A DNA stretch of 25,620 nt, from contig CAZPMK010000023.1 of the NCBI GenBank assembly GCA_964587915.1, positions 1 through 25,620 of the forward strand. The letters run 5' to 3'. Below are positions 1 to 6,794 of the stretch, piece after piece. Positions within the stretch are counted from its first letter, which is position 1. Every line of letters begins with the position of its first letter. The position numbers and the translations under genes were made by a program. Origin of the DNA: CAG-177 sp964587915. GTDB taxonomy: Bacteria > Bacillota > Clostridia > Oscillospirales > Acutalibacteraceae. A model generated the notes under the pieces. That model saw only the letters and a program-made list of their open reading frames with translations, was not told the DNA's origin and did not search any database.

Positions 1-76
1 TCCGGTGGACTGTTGTGACCGCGAGCGACCAAGCCGCCGCAGCGGCGCGAGTCGAGTCCCTTGCAGCGCGCCAATT

Positions 77-119
77 AAAACCGTTGAAATCAAACGATTT
101 CGGCGGTTTTGATTTTTTT
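77..119 (+). terminator. Intrinsic terminator inside tandem repeat, copy 1
   Basis: A 15-bp stem (77-91 with 96-110, two G-U pairs) closes an AAAC loop and is followed by GA and seven T. This is a strong rho-independent terminator geometry. It would end transcription entering from the left of the window. Confidence 0.75.
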
Positions 120-238
120 AAAAGTATGTGGGACTCGAAGGACGAGCGGCACAGAGCAACAGTCCGGTGGACTGTTGTGACCGCGAGCGACCAAGCCGCC
201 GCAGCGGCGCGAGTCGAGTCCCTTGCAGCGCGCCAATT

Positions 239-281
239 AAAACCGTTGAAATCAAACGATTTCGGCGGTTTTGATTTTTTT
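239..281 (+). terminator. Intrinsic terminator inside tandem repeat, copy 2
   Basis: Identical to the hairpin at 77-119, displaced by exactly one repeat unit: stem 239-253 with 258-272, then a run of seven T. Confidence 0.75.
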
Positions 282-363
282 AAAAGTATGTGGGACTCGA
301 AGGACGAGCGGCACAGAGCAACGGTCCGGTGGACCGTTGTGACCGCGAGCGACCAAGCCGACC

Positions 364-465
364 GATTAGGCGGTAGGCTGTTGGAAATTAGGAATACGGA
401 ATTTCTGCAGGAAGCTGTGATTTACTTCGACCCCCTTGCCTAAAGGGGGTCGTGCGAATGTCATT
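364..465. repeat. Dispersed repeat, left copy
   Basis: This stretch is a near-identical direct copy of 25519-25620 at the other end of the window. Shared blocks are GATTAGGCGGTAGG, GAAATTAGGAATACGGAATTT, AAGCTGTGATTTA and the hairpin GACCCCCTT/AAGGGGGTC. It follows the tandem repeat directly. It shows no coding capacity and belongs to the same repeat family as 703-887 and 4723-4893. Confidence 0.85.
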
Positions 466-486
466 TTATTATGAGACATTCGCACG
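429..486. other. Two adjacent perfect hairpins
   Basis: The first stem is GACCCCCTT (429-437) with AAGGGGGTC (443-451). The second is a perfect 12-bp stem, CGTGCGAATGTC (451-462) with GACATTCGCACG (475-486), around a 12-nt AT-rich loop. Neither is followed by a clear T-run on the plus strand, so they look like repeat-element structure rather than terminators. A further small hairpin (496-504 with 508-516) lies just downstream. Confidence 0.7.
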
Positions 487-546
487 GGGGGATATTGAAT
501 TTTCAACGAAAATTCAACCGGAGCTCAGTGACGGCAATTATATTTG

Positions 547-667
547 CCTCCCCTGTAGGGGAGGTGCCGAACGCAGTGAGGCGGAGGGGTTTTAAAAGCT
601 GAATTTCAGCAGAATTTTAGCGAAAAACCCTTCCGGCACTCCGTGCCACCTTCCCTAAAGGGACGGC
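547..667. repeat. Imperfect palindromic repeat element
   Basis: The left half (547-593) and the reverse complement of the right half (623-667) carry the same module: CCTCCC-type hairpin, GGTG, a variable hairpin with ACGNAGTG, then GGAGGGGTTTT or GGAAGGGTTTT. An AAAGCTGAATT / AATTCAGCTTT pair lies partly inside and partly beyond it. Its plan matches the element at 4751-4893. No transposase or clear target duplication is visible. Confidence 0.75.
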
Positions 668-702
668 GAAAATACAATTCAGCTTTGATACATATTTTAA
701 CT

Positions 703-887
703 CGATTTTTGCAGGAAGCAACGATTATGTTAGCCTCCCTTGTCAGAGGGGCCTATTTAATTTAGGCTCAATTTTCCGCAAAAAGCTGTGATTTATATTC
801 GCTTCCCCTGTAGGGACAAATTTCTAATTCAGCTTTGGCATAAATCCCGCATCCCTAATTTCTATATCATAACACCCTGCCGCTTAC
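703..887. repeat. Repeat mosaic: two direct modules and one inverted fragment
   Basis: Two copies of a short motif (TTTTGCAGGAAGC at about 707-719 and CCGCAAAAAGCTGTGATTTA at about 776-795) each precede a G/C-rich hairpin (733-753 and about 801-816). The segment 838-887 read on the minus strand matches the start of the 364-465 repeat (GCGG-AGG, ATATAGAAATTAGG), so it is an inverted fragment of the same family. Apart from this, the weak palindrome at 890-906 and the promoter at 1023-1051, I see nothing functional in 668-1078. Confidence 0.65.
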
Positions 888-889
888 AA

Positions 890-906
890 TGTGACAAAAC
901 GTCACA
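890..906. promoter_or_regulatory. 17-bp inverted repeat, possible operator
   Basis: TGTGAC and GTCACA are separated by AAAAC. The symmetry is perfect over six bases per arm. It lies about 120 bp upstream of the promoter of the Big_2/DUF4474 gene. The spacing is one base longer than a classical Crp/Fnr half-site arrangement, so no regulator is assigned; it could equally be a chance palindrome or a small RNA hairpin. Confidence 0.3.
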
Positions 907-1022
907 CTTAGACGGTGTACCGCTTCGCCCCCTAAGGCGGAGGCAAAAGTAAACCACAGCTTTTGCGAAAATCATGTCGAATCGTGTCCTCTTGTTGTTA
1001 CACACGGGGTGCGTTTTGCATC

Positions 1023-1051
1023 TTGATTTTTTGCATGATATATGCTAAAAT
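1023..1051 (+). promoter_or_regulatory. Housekeeping promoter for the Big_2/DUF4474 gene
   Basis: TTGATT (1023-1028), a 17-bp spacer and TAAAAT (1046-1051), with TG one base before the 10 element (extended 10). The gene starts 28 bp downstream behind an AGGAGG site. Confidence 0.6.
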
Positions 1052-1078
1052 AGATAAAAATTACTTAGGAGGATACGA

Positions 1079-2251
1079 ATGAAGAAATCCTTATCGAGGG
1101 CTTTTGCCCTTATTTTTGCGGCAATTACAGTTTTCTCATGCACTCTTCCGAGCTTCGCCGCAGAAATCCCCGCAGCAACTCCCCAAGACATCGAAACGGA
1201 CGCACCGATTCCGCCCGCCGCAGAGCCGACCATAGCGGTAACGGCTGAAAGTCTTTCGGTATTCGTCGGAAAAACGGTTCAGCTCACCGCAACGGTTACG
1301 GGCGTTGAAGTTCAGCCGAAAATAAGCTGGCATACCCTTGACGGAAACATTGCTTCCGTTGATGCTAACGGTCTTGTTTCAACAAAAAGGACCGGCAGAG
1401 TTGAGATAGTTGCAAAGGCAACGGTTGACGGCAAGGAAATTTCCGACGGCTTTGTTGTAAATGTCGTGACAAGGAGTAATCCCGTCAAGGATCTTCTTGT
1501 GGATAGGCAGGTTCTCAGCTATAGATACAGCTATACGGACGATTATTATTACGCCGACGACAAGGATTGCTGGCAGCATAATTTCGGATTCGCAAAATTC
1601 TACGATATCGCTGCACCCTATATGCTCCTTGAATATGATTATGTAAGGGTATATTTCACCTACGACGACAGAGACTGGATGGTTCAAATGTGGAAAGGTC
1701 AGTATGGCTTGTTGTTCTACGGCAGTGAAATGGGTATCTACCGCAGAGATGTCAGCGATGAGGAACCGGGACTTTTCACTTTCTACGGTTGTCCGACCGA
1801 GAGAGATTGGATAAAAATGGAGATGACCTTGTATCACGACGAAACCGGCAACGGCAATTATGTTCGTGAGCTTACGAGGGACTATGACGATTATTGGTGG
1901 TGTACGGGCTTTAAGGCGGGTCATCTTCGCCGAGAGGAGCCTGCAACGGAGCTGAGAATGACCGGCAGACTTACACTCAAGGATGAGGAAATGACTGCAC
2001 TTTTCGTTGAGGGTCTCAAGGAATGCGGCTTTAAGCAGACGGAAAACGCCGACAAAATCGGACTTGACGAATTCTATGTTGACGGAACGGATGTAAGACT
2101 TTGCTGGCAGAATATTTCCGATGCGGAAAACACCATGCCCATAAAGATTACCGCCGGTGCTATGATAGTGGTCAGCGTGCTTTCGTTCTTCCTGCTCATC
2201 GCAATGCTGTTCGGTATGTTCGGAATGCTTGCATTCATCTTCTTTATTTAA
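1079..2251 (+). CDS. Exported Big_2 + DUF4474 domain protein, membrane-anchored
   Basis: This 390-residue protein starts at ATG behind an AGGAGG site. It has a signal peptide (residues 1 to about 28, ending PSFAA). A low-complexity Pro/Ala/Thr linker follows, then a bacterial Ig-like Big_2 domain (about 52-130: VGKTVQLTATV, NGLVSTKRTG). A Tyr/Asp/Trp-rich region (about 150-345) carries features I associate with DUF4474: WQHNFGFAKFYD, WMVQMWKGQYG, GSEMGIY, WWCTGFKAG, FVEGLKECGF. A C-terminal hydrophobic segment (about 356-390) should anchor it. It is probably displayed outside the membrane with the Big_2 domain as spacer; DUF4474 has no known activity that I can cite. It is monocistronic, with its own promoter and terminator, and sits alone next to repeats. 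The DUF4474 assignment is by motif memory. Confidence 0.8.
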   Translation: MKKSLSRAFALIFAAITVFSCTLPSFAAEIPAATPQDIETDAPIPPAAEPTIAVTAESLSVFVGKTVQLTATVTGVEVQPKISWHTLDGNIASVDANGLVSTKRTGRVEIVAKATVDGKEISDGFVVNVVTRSNPVKDLLVDRQVLSYRYSYTDDYYYADDKDCWQHNFGFAKFYDIAAPYMLLEYDYVRVYFTYDDRDWMVQMWKGQYGLLFYGSEMGIYRRDVSDEEPGLFTFYGCPTERDWIKMEMTLYHDETGNGNYVRELTRDYDDYWWCTGFKAGHLRREEPATELRMTGRLTLKDEEMTALFVEGLKECGFKQTENADKIGLDEFYVDGTDVRLCWQNISDAENTMPIKITAGAMIVVSVLSFFLLIAMLFGMFGMLAFIFFI

Positions 2252-2272
2252 TTTGTAAAAATAAAACAATAC

Positions 2273-2316
2273 AGCCCGTACCGTGCTCCTTTTCGGGATT
2301 GCGGTACGGGCTTTTT
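2273..2316. terminator. Intrinsic terminator, probably bidirectional
   Basis: An 11-bp perfect stem AGCCCGTACCG (2273-2283) with CGGTACGGGCT (2302-2312), followed by five T on the plus strand. The minus-strand side is followed by a looser T-rich stretch, so it may also end the fucose cluster transcript, whose last gene stops at 2331. Confidence 0.85.
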
Positions 2317-2330
2317 GTTGTTTATATTGT

Positions 2331-2765
2331 TTATTGAAGTGCGAATATTGCACCGTCGGGGAAAGCCGGCGTGGGTTCATCGTCCTCGGGAGCGTATTTG
2401 AATTTGGGTACCTCCGAAGAATTCTCAGCCCGGAATACCAATTTGTCCTTCTTTATGCTGAAATACAGCTCTGCACCGGAAGTATCCTTGAGCACCAAGG
2501 TTCCCGAGTCCTCCTCGCAGCTTCCGTTATAGATATGGCTCGATAAAAATGACGGTGAGAAAGTGGATGTTTTATCATTGAAAAACAAAGTGAGTGAAGC
2601 AGAGTCAATATCCGAAGAGTAAGAATATTCGACAACTTCTTTGTCGGTGGGAATGGCGGTATCGGAGTTTATCTTAACGGCAATCAGCACGCCGCATATC
2701 ACGATACACAAAGCCCCCGCAAGCAATCCGAAAAGAATCTTGCTTTTTTGTTTTTCAAGATTCAT
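2331..2765 (-). CDS. Small N-terminally anchored extracytoplasmic protein
   Basis: I do not recognise this 144-residue protein. It has a lysine-containing N-terminus, one hydrophobic segment (about residues 10-31, ILFGLLAGALCIVICGV...) that would act as a membrane anchor, and a polar beta-rich remainder (SYSSDIDSASLTLFFNDKTS, GTLVLKDTSG) ending in an acidic, proline-containing tail. The cysteine-containing hydrophobic stretch is not a convincing lipobox. The gene begins 35 bp after the fucI stop on the same strand, so it is probably the last gene of that transcript. A GGAGAG site lies unusually close to the ATG, with no better in-frame start, so expression may be weak or coupled. A role in fucose use is only guilt by association. 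Confidence 0.65.
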   Translation of the reverse strand: MNLEKQKSKILFGLLAGALCIVICGVLIAVKINSDTAIPTDKEVVEYSYSSDIDSASLTLFFNDKTSTFSPSFLSSHIYNGSCEEDSGTLVLKDTSGAELYFSIKKDKLVFRAENSSEVPKFKYAPEDDEPTPAFPDGAIFALQ

Positions 2766-2800
2766 CTCTCCTTTTGCAAATCATTAAACAATAATATCAA

Positions 2801-4600
2801 TTATTTATAAAGCGGGCCGTAGTTTTCGCAAGCTCTGAAATCGGCGCCCTCGAGATCCTTTGTTCCGAATGCACCCCAGCAAGCGGGACGGAAAATCTTT
2901 TCATCAGGGATGTTGTGCATTGCGACGGGGATTCTGAGCATGGAAGCCATGGTGATGACATCCGCACCGATGTGACCGTAGGAAATTGCACCGTGGTTTG
3001 CACCCCAATTGTTCATCATGTCGTATGCAGACTTGAACGCAAGGGAGCTGCTGTCACATCTGGGAGCGAACCAAGTGCAGGGCCATGTGTAGTCGGTTCT
3101 CTTCCAAAGAATGTCGGAAACTTCATCGGGCAGACCGACAGTCCAGCCCTCGGCAATCTGAAGAACGGGGCCGAGACCCTTGACGATGTTGAGTCTTATC
3201 ATTGTTGCGGGCATTTGTGCTCTGGTAAGGAAGCGTGAAGAATATCCGCCGCCTCTGAAATAGCCGTTGTCCGCAGCGTTCCAAGTGGTAGCCGCAAGCA
3301 TTTTTTCGATGTCGGCATCGTTAACGTCGTACCAAGGCTTGATAATGCCGTTTCCGTTTTCGTCCTTGATCTCACCGCAAGCATCAAGGCAGCAAGCACC
3401 CGAGTTGATGAGATGAATGAAGCCGCCGGCATCCTTTGCAACGCCCTCAATGTCGTAGCCCGTAACTCTCTTGACGGAATCCGCACTCCAATATGTACGA
3501 ACGTCTGCGAACATCTGCGGTCTGTTGGTAAGGAGCTTCATAAAGAGCATACCGATACCGTTGAGCGTATCATTTTCGGTTGCAAGAATATAAGGCTCTC
3601 TTGCACCGTTCCAATCGAAGGAGGTATTGAGCATAGCCTCGGCAAAATCGGCGTTGGGATAGAAATCCGTCCACTGACGCTGACCCTGGAAGCCTGCAAC
3701 GATGGCGTTGTGACCGACAGCCTCTTCCTCACAGCCTGCGGGGAGCTTGTCGTTGCCGTTCATCAAATCCTTGATGATGCACATCATTTTAACGGTGAAT
3801 TCCCAATCCTTTTCTTTCTGCTCGTCGCTCTTTCTGACAAATTCGGGGTTCTTGTCGAAGCCCTCTTTGCACTTTTCCTTTGTCCATTTGAGAGCCTTTT
3901 GGAATTCTTCCTCGTCATAGATGCCCTCGGTAATTCGGCGGATAATTTCCACCTCGTCAACCGATTCAACTCTCATGCCGAGATATTCCTCGATAAATTC
4001 GGGATTGATGGTTGAGCCGGCAATACCCATGCAGATTGAGCCTATCTGAAGATATGACTTGCCTCTCATGGTTGCGGCGGCAACGGCGGCTCTTGCAAAG
4101 CGCAGGAGCTTTTCTCTTACGTCGTCGGGCATGGTGGTGTCATCTGCATCAAGAACGTCCTTGCCGTAAATTCCGAATGCGGGCAAGCCCTTTTGAGCAT
4201 GAGCGGCGAGAACGCTTGCAAGATAAACCGCACCGGGTCTTTCGGTTGCGTTGAAGCCCCAAACACCCTTGATGGTGTTTTTGTCCATGTCCATTGTCTC
4301 GGAGCCGTAGCACCAGCAGGGAGTGACGGAAAGAGTGATGTCAACGCCCTCTTTCTTGAACTGAGCGGCACAGGCGGCTGCCTCGGCAACTCTGCCTATG
4401 GTGGTGTCGGAAATGACGACCTTTACAGGCTCACCGTTGGAGTATCTGATGTTCTCCTCGAAAAGTTTTTTTGCGGCATATGCCATGCCCATGGTCTGCT
4501 CCTCAAGAGACTGACGGACACCGAGAGGGCCTCGTCTTGCGTCAATGATGGGACGAATACCGATTACGGGATATTCGCCGATAAGTCTGCTTTTTGCCAT
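2801..4600 (-). CDS. fucI: L-fucose isomerase
   Basis: FucI converts L-fucose to L-fuculose in the cytoplasm, using Mn2+, as the first committed step of fucose catabolism. The 599-residue length fits the family (about 590). Landmarks are FQGQRQWTDFYPN (304-316), SFDWNGAREP (327-336), TENDTLNG (341-348), FADVRTYWS (364-372), YFRGGGYSSRFLT (447-459) and NWGANHG (531-537). By alignment from memory with E. coli FucI, E342, D366 and H536 are the metal/catalytic residues, and all are present. The ATG follows an AAAGGAAGA site. Upstream genes fucU and the kinase are on the same strand but separated from fucI by a DUF559 gene and a palindromic repeat, leaving a gap of over 350 bp. Fucose isomerases may also act on D-arabinose. 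Confidence 0.96.
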   Translation of the reverse strand: MAKSRLIGEYPVIGIRPIIDARRGPLGVRQSLEEQTMGMAYAAKKLFEENIRYSNGEPVKVVISDTTIGRVAEAAACAAQFKKEGVDITLSVTPCWCYGSETMDMDKNTIKGVWGFNATERPGAVYLASVLAAHAQKGLPAFGIYGKDVLDADDTTMPDDVREKLLRFARAAVAAATMRGKSYLQIGSICMGIAGSTINPEFIEEYLGMRVESVDEVEIIRRITEGIYDEEEFQKALKWTKEKCKEGFDKNPEFVRKSDEQKEKDWEFTVKMMCIIKDLMNGNDKLPAGCEEEAVGHNAIVAGFQGQRQWTDFYPNADFAEAMLNTSFDWNGAREPYILATENDTLNGIGMLFMKLLTNRPQMFADVRTYWSADSVKRVTGYDIEGVAKDAGGFIHLINSGACCLDACGEIKDENGNGIIKPWYDVNDADIEKMLAATTWNAADNGYFRGGGYSSRFLTRAQMPATMIRLNIVKGLGPVLQIAEGWTVGLPDEVSDILWKRTDYTWPCTWFAPRCDSSSLAFKSAYDMMNNWGANHGAISYGHIGADVITMASMLRIPVAMHNIPDEKIFRPACWGAFGTKDLEGADFRACENYGPLYK

Positions 4601-4722
4601 GTTGAATCTTCCTTTCTGTGGTTTGTATTTTTAATTCACTGAAGAAAATTTATCGCTGAAAATTGCAATTCCTTTAGCTTGCCTCGGATGACCTAAGTTG
4701 TTAGGAATTGGGTTTTAGCTTG

Positions 4723-4893
4723 ATTTTTGGGGAAAGCTGAGGTTTCGTTAGCCTCCCTCTGACGAGGGAGGTGGATTTTGCGAAGCAAAAGACGGAGGGA
4801 GAGAAAGGATAAAGACAAGAAGCAATGTGCGAATTACGCAAAATCCATCTCTCCCTCAGTCACTCCGTGACAGCTCCCTCGTCAGAGGGAGCC
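4723..4893. repeat. Palindromic repeat element inside the fucose cluster
   Basis: The left half starts at 4751 (CCTCCCTCTGACGAGGGAG). The right half, read in reverse complement from 4893, begins almost identically. Each end is itself a 7-bp hairpin, CTCCCTC-TGAC-GAGGGAG. GATTTTGCG (4774-4782) also pairs with CGCAAAATC (4837-4845). Just upstream, 4723-4749 carries the family leader motif (TTTTTGGGGAAAGCTGAGGTTT). No transposase lies inside and I see no clear target duplication. The rest of 4601-4952 shows no gene and no convincing promoter. Confidence 0.8.
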
Positions 4894-4952
4894 CACTTTT
4901 TAATATGCCGAGTGCGAAATTGTAATGCGGGAGAAGCATTTAGTCATATACA

Positions 4953-5312
4953 CTAAAATGTAATTTTTTCTTTGACAATCCTGTCGATATATTCGCAAAC
5001 ACCGTAGAAGTTCTCGTTGATATCATTGTTTGAAATACGCAAAATCGTTAAATCAAATTTTTCAAGGTATTCGGTTCTGAAGCGATCTTCTTTGCGGTTG
5101 CGTCTGTTGAGATGCTGAGAACCGTCGAGCTCAACGATAAGTTTCGCTTTTGCACAATAAAAATCAACAATATACGAACCTATTGCTTTTTGCCTTTGAA
5201 ATCTTACGGGATATGTTCGTAAAAATTCATACCATAATTTTTGTTCCCACGGAGTTGCTCGTTTTCGCAAGATTTTCGCAAGTTTAATATTTGATTTATC
5301 GTATGGCAACAT
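4953..5312 (-). CDS. DUF559 family, Vsr-like endonuclease-fold protein
   Basis: The 119-residue protein matches the DUF559 pattern: TPWEQKLWYEFLR (20-32), FQRQKAIGSYIVDFYC (38-53) and LIVELDGSQH (58-67). The family is related to the Vsr very-short-patch endonuclease fold of the PD-(D/E)xK group. Likely catalytic residues by that logic are E23, D50, E61 and D63. No experimental function is firmly assigned to the family. The start is 12 bp after the kinase stop, so the gene sits in the fucose transcript, but its ribosome binding site is weak and distant. It is followed by the palindromic repeat at 4751-4893. It has no evident link to sugar metabolism and may be an accessory insertion. Confidence 0.85.
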   Translation of the reverse strand: MLPYDKSNIKLAKILRKRATPWEQKLWYEFLRTYPVRFQRQKAIGSYIVDFYCAKAKLIVELDGSQHLNRRNRKEDRFRTEYLEKFDLTILRISNNDINENFYGVCEYIDRIVKEKITF

Positions 5313-5324
5313 TATATCTTACAT

Positions 5325-6794
5325 TCACTCCGCTATTGTCTTAAACCTTTCGTAGGCGTTCGACCAAGCGTCGGGGGAGGAGGGGAGATATTCTGCGGTA
5401 TTTTCGCTGTTGCGAATGATTTTTCTTGCCTCGTCGATATCGGCAATTGCTCCGCTCGAAATGAGCTGAACGGCGATATTTCCGAGCACGGTGGCTTCAA
5501 TCGGGCCTGCGATGACCTTGCGGTTACAGGCGGAAGCAGTCATTTTGCAAAGCAGAGTATCTTTAACTCCGCCGCCGATGACGTGAATTGCGGGATAGTG
5601 CTTGCTCGTGCAGTCCTCTAATTTTTCGAGGGTGAGGCGGTATTTCATTGCAAGACTTTCGTAAATGCAACGCATGACCTCGCCAACGCTTTCGGGGACA
5701 GGCTGATTCGTTTTGCGGCAAAATTCCCTTACTCTTGCGGGAATGTCACCGTGCGGGACAAATTCGGGTGCATCGGGGTCGATGAAGCATTTGAACGGCT
5801 CCGCTTCAAGTGCAAGCCTTTCAAGGTCTGCATAGGAATAGCTTTCACCGTTTCTGTTCCAATGACGGCGGCTTTCCTGAATGAGCCAAAGTCCGATGAT
5901 ATTCTTCAAAAATCCGACTCGCTGACCGTAGCCGCCCTCGTTCGTGACATTCATTTCAAGCGACTTTTGATTGACTATCGGTTCGGCAAGCTCCGTTCCG
6001 AAAAGTGACCACGTGCCGCTCGACAGGAACGCAAAATCGCCATCGGTACACGGAACGGCGGTTATTGCACTTTGGGTATCGTGTCCGCATACGCTTATGA
6101 CCTTGGTGCCCGAAACGCCGCATTCCTCGGCAATATCCTCGCGAATTTCACCGAGAGGTGTGCCGGAGGGAACTATATCGCACAGCAGACGGGTCGGGAT
6201 TCCGAGCCGTTCGAGCGGATTCAACGCCCAGCTTTTTGTTTTTATGTCAACCATTTGTGAAGTGGTGGCTATCGAATATTCCGTTGTCATTTTGCCCGTG
6301 AGCATATATCCGAAAAGGTCGGGCATAAAGAGCAGGTGAGCCGCTCTTTCGAGTATGTGAGGACGGTATTTTTTGAGGGCATAGAGCTGATATACCGTGT
6401 TGAGCTCCATGAACTGTATGCCCGTTGTGCCGTAAAATTCATCGTTCGGGACGGTTTTTGCACATTCTTCGATGAGTCCCTTTGTGCGTTCGTCACGGTA
6501 ATGCACGGGATTTTCGAGCAGACAGCCGTATTTGTCGAGAAGTCCGAAATCAACGCCCCAGGTGTCTATGCCGATGCTGTCGAATGAGCCGAGCTGTTTT
6601 GCCTTGACAATGCCCTGCTTTATCTCGTGAAAAAGACGAAGAACATCCCAGTATACGGTGTCGCCGACTTTTACGGGGTCGTTGGAAAAACGGTGAACCT
6701 CGTTGAGAGTTATTTTTTCGCCGTCGAACGAACCGACAATGGCTCTGCCGCTCGAAGCACCGAAATCTATTGCAAGAACTCTTTTTTCACTCAT
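5325..6794 (-). CDS. FGGY kinase, rhamnulokinase family; probable L-fuculokinase
   Basis: This 489-residue sugar kinase would phosphorylate a ketose (L-fuculose or L-rhamnulose) with ATP in the cytoplasm. Family marks are IDFGASSGR (9-17), IGIDTWGVDFGLLD (74-87), NPVHYRDERT (95-104), FMELNTVYQLYAL (128-140), CGHDTQSA (236-243) with D239 as the expected catalytic base, SSGTWSLFG (about 258-266), NEGGYGQRVGFLKN and GLWLIQESRR. These are closest to RhaB rather than to E. coli FucK. The neighbours are fucU and fucI, with no rhamnose isomerase or aldolase, so L-fuculose is the likelier substrate. Its ATG overlaps the fucU stop as ATGA, implying translational coupling. No symbol is given because family and context disagree. 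Confidence 0.88.
   Translation of the reverse strand: MSEKRVLAIDFGASSGRAIVGSFDGEKITLNEVHRFSNDPVKVGDTVYWDVLRLFHEIKQGIVKAKQLGSFDSIGIDTWGVDFGLLDKYGCLLENPVHYRDERTKGLIEECAKTVPNDEFYGTTGIQFMELNTVYQLYALKKYRPHILERAAHLLFMPDLFGYMLTGKMTTEYSIATTSQMVDIKTKSWALNPLERLGIPTRLLCDIVPSGTPLGEIREDIAEECGVSGTKVISVCGHDTQSAITAVPCTDGDFAFLSSGTWSLFGTELAEPIVNQKSLEMNVTNEGGYGQRVGFLKNIIGLWLIQESRRHWNRNGESYSYADLERLALEAEPFKCFIDPDAPEFVPHGDIPARVREFCRKTNQPVPESVGEVMRCIYESLAMKYRLTLEKLEDCTSKHYPAIHVIGGGVKDTLLCKMTASACNRKVIAGPIEATVLGNIAVQLISSGAIADIDEARKIIRNSENTAEYLPSSPDAWSNAYERFKTIAE

Larger units (their letters stand above)
1..360. repeat. 162-bp tandem repeat, 2.2 copies
   Basis: Copies run 1-162, 163-324 and a partial 325-360; the array probably continues left of the window. 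The two full copies differ at one base (A161 against G323). The next unit start differs at its pairing partner (T173 against C335). Each unit contains a terminator-like hairpin, a 9-bp hairpin (157-165 with 169-177), and a long outer pairing of GGGACTCGA (130-138) with TCGAGTCCC (214-222). The stretch 52-73 (TCGAGTCCC ... CGCGCCA) resembles the 3' end of a tRNA, but no full cloverleaf is present. An open frame spans the array only because 162 is divisible by three; it has no ribosome binding site and I do not call it a gene. Confidence 0.9.

Noticed and set aside
30..73. Possible tRNA gene ending in CGCGCCA
   Set aside because: Only a T-loop-like and acceptor-like 3' part can be seen. No D-arm, anticodon arm or matching 5' acceptor strand precedes it at the right distance.
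1..360. CRISPR array
   Set aside because: The units are contiguous 162-bp tandem copies without alternating unique spacers, and no cas genes are present.
15..443. Open frame of 142 codons across the tandem repeat
   Set aside because: It exists because the repeat length is a multiple of three. It starts at GTG without a ribosome binding site, runs through terminator hairpins and repeats its own sequence exactly.
2331..2765. Lipoprotein call for the small anchored protein
   Set aside because: Cysteines lie within the hydrophobic segment, but the residues before them do not make a convincing lipobox and no short signal peptide precedes them.
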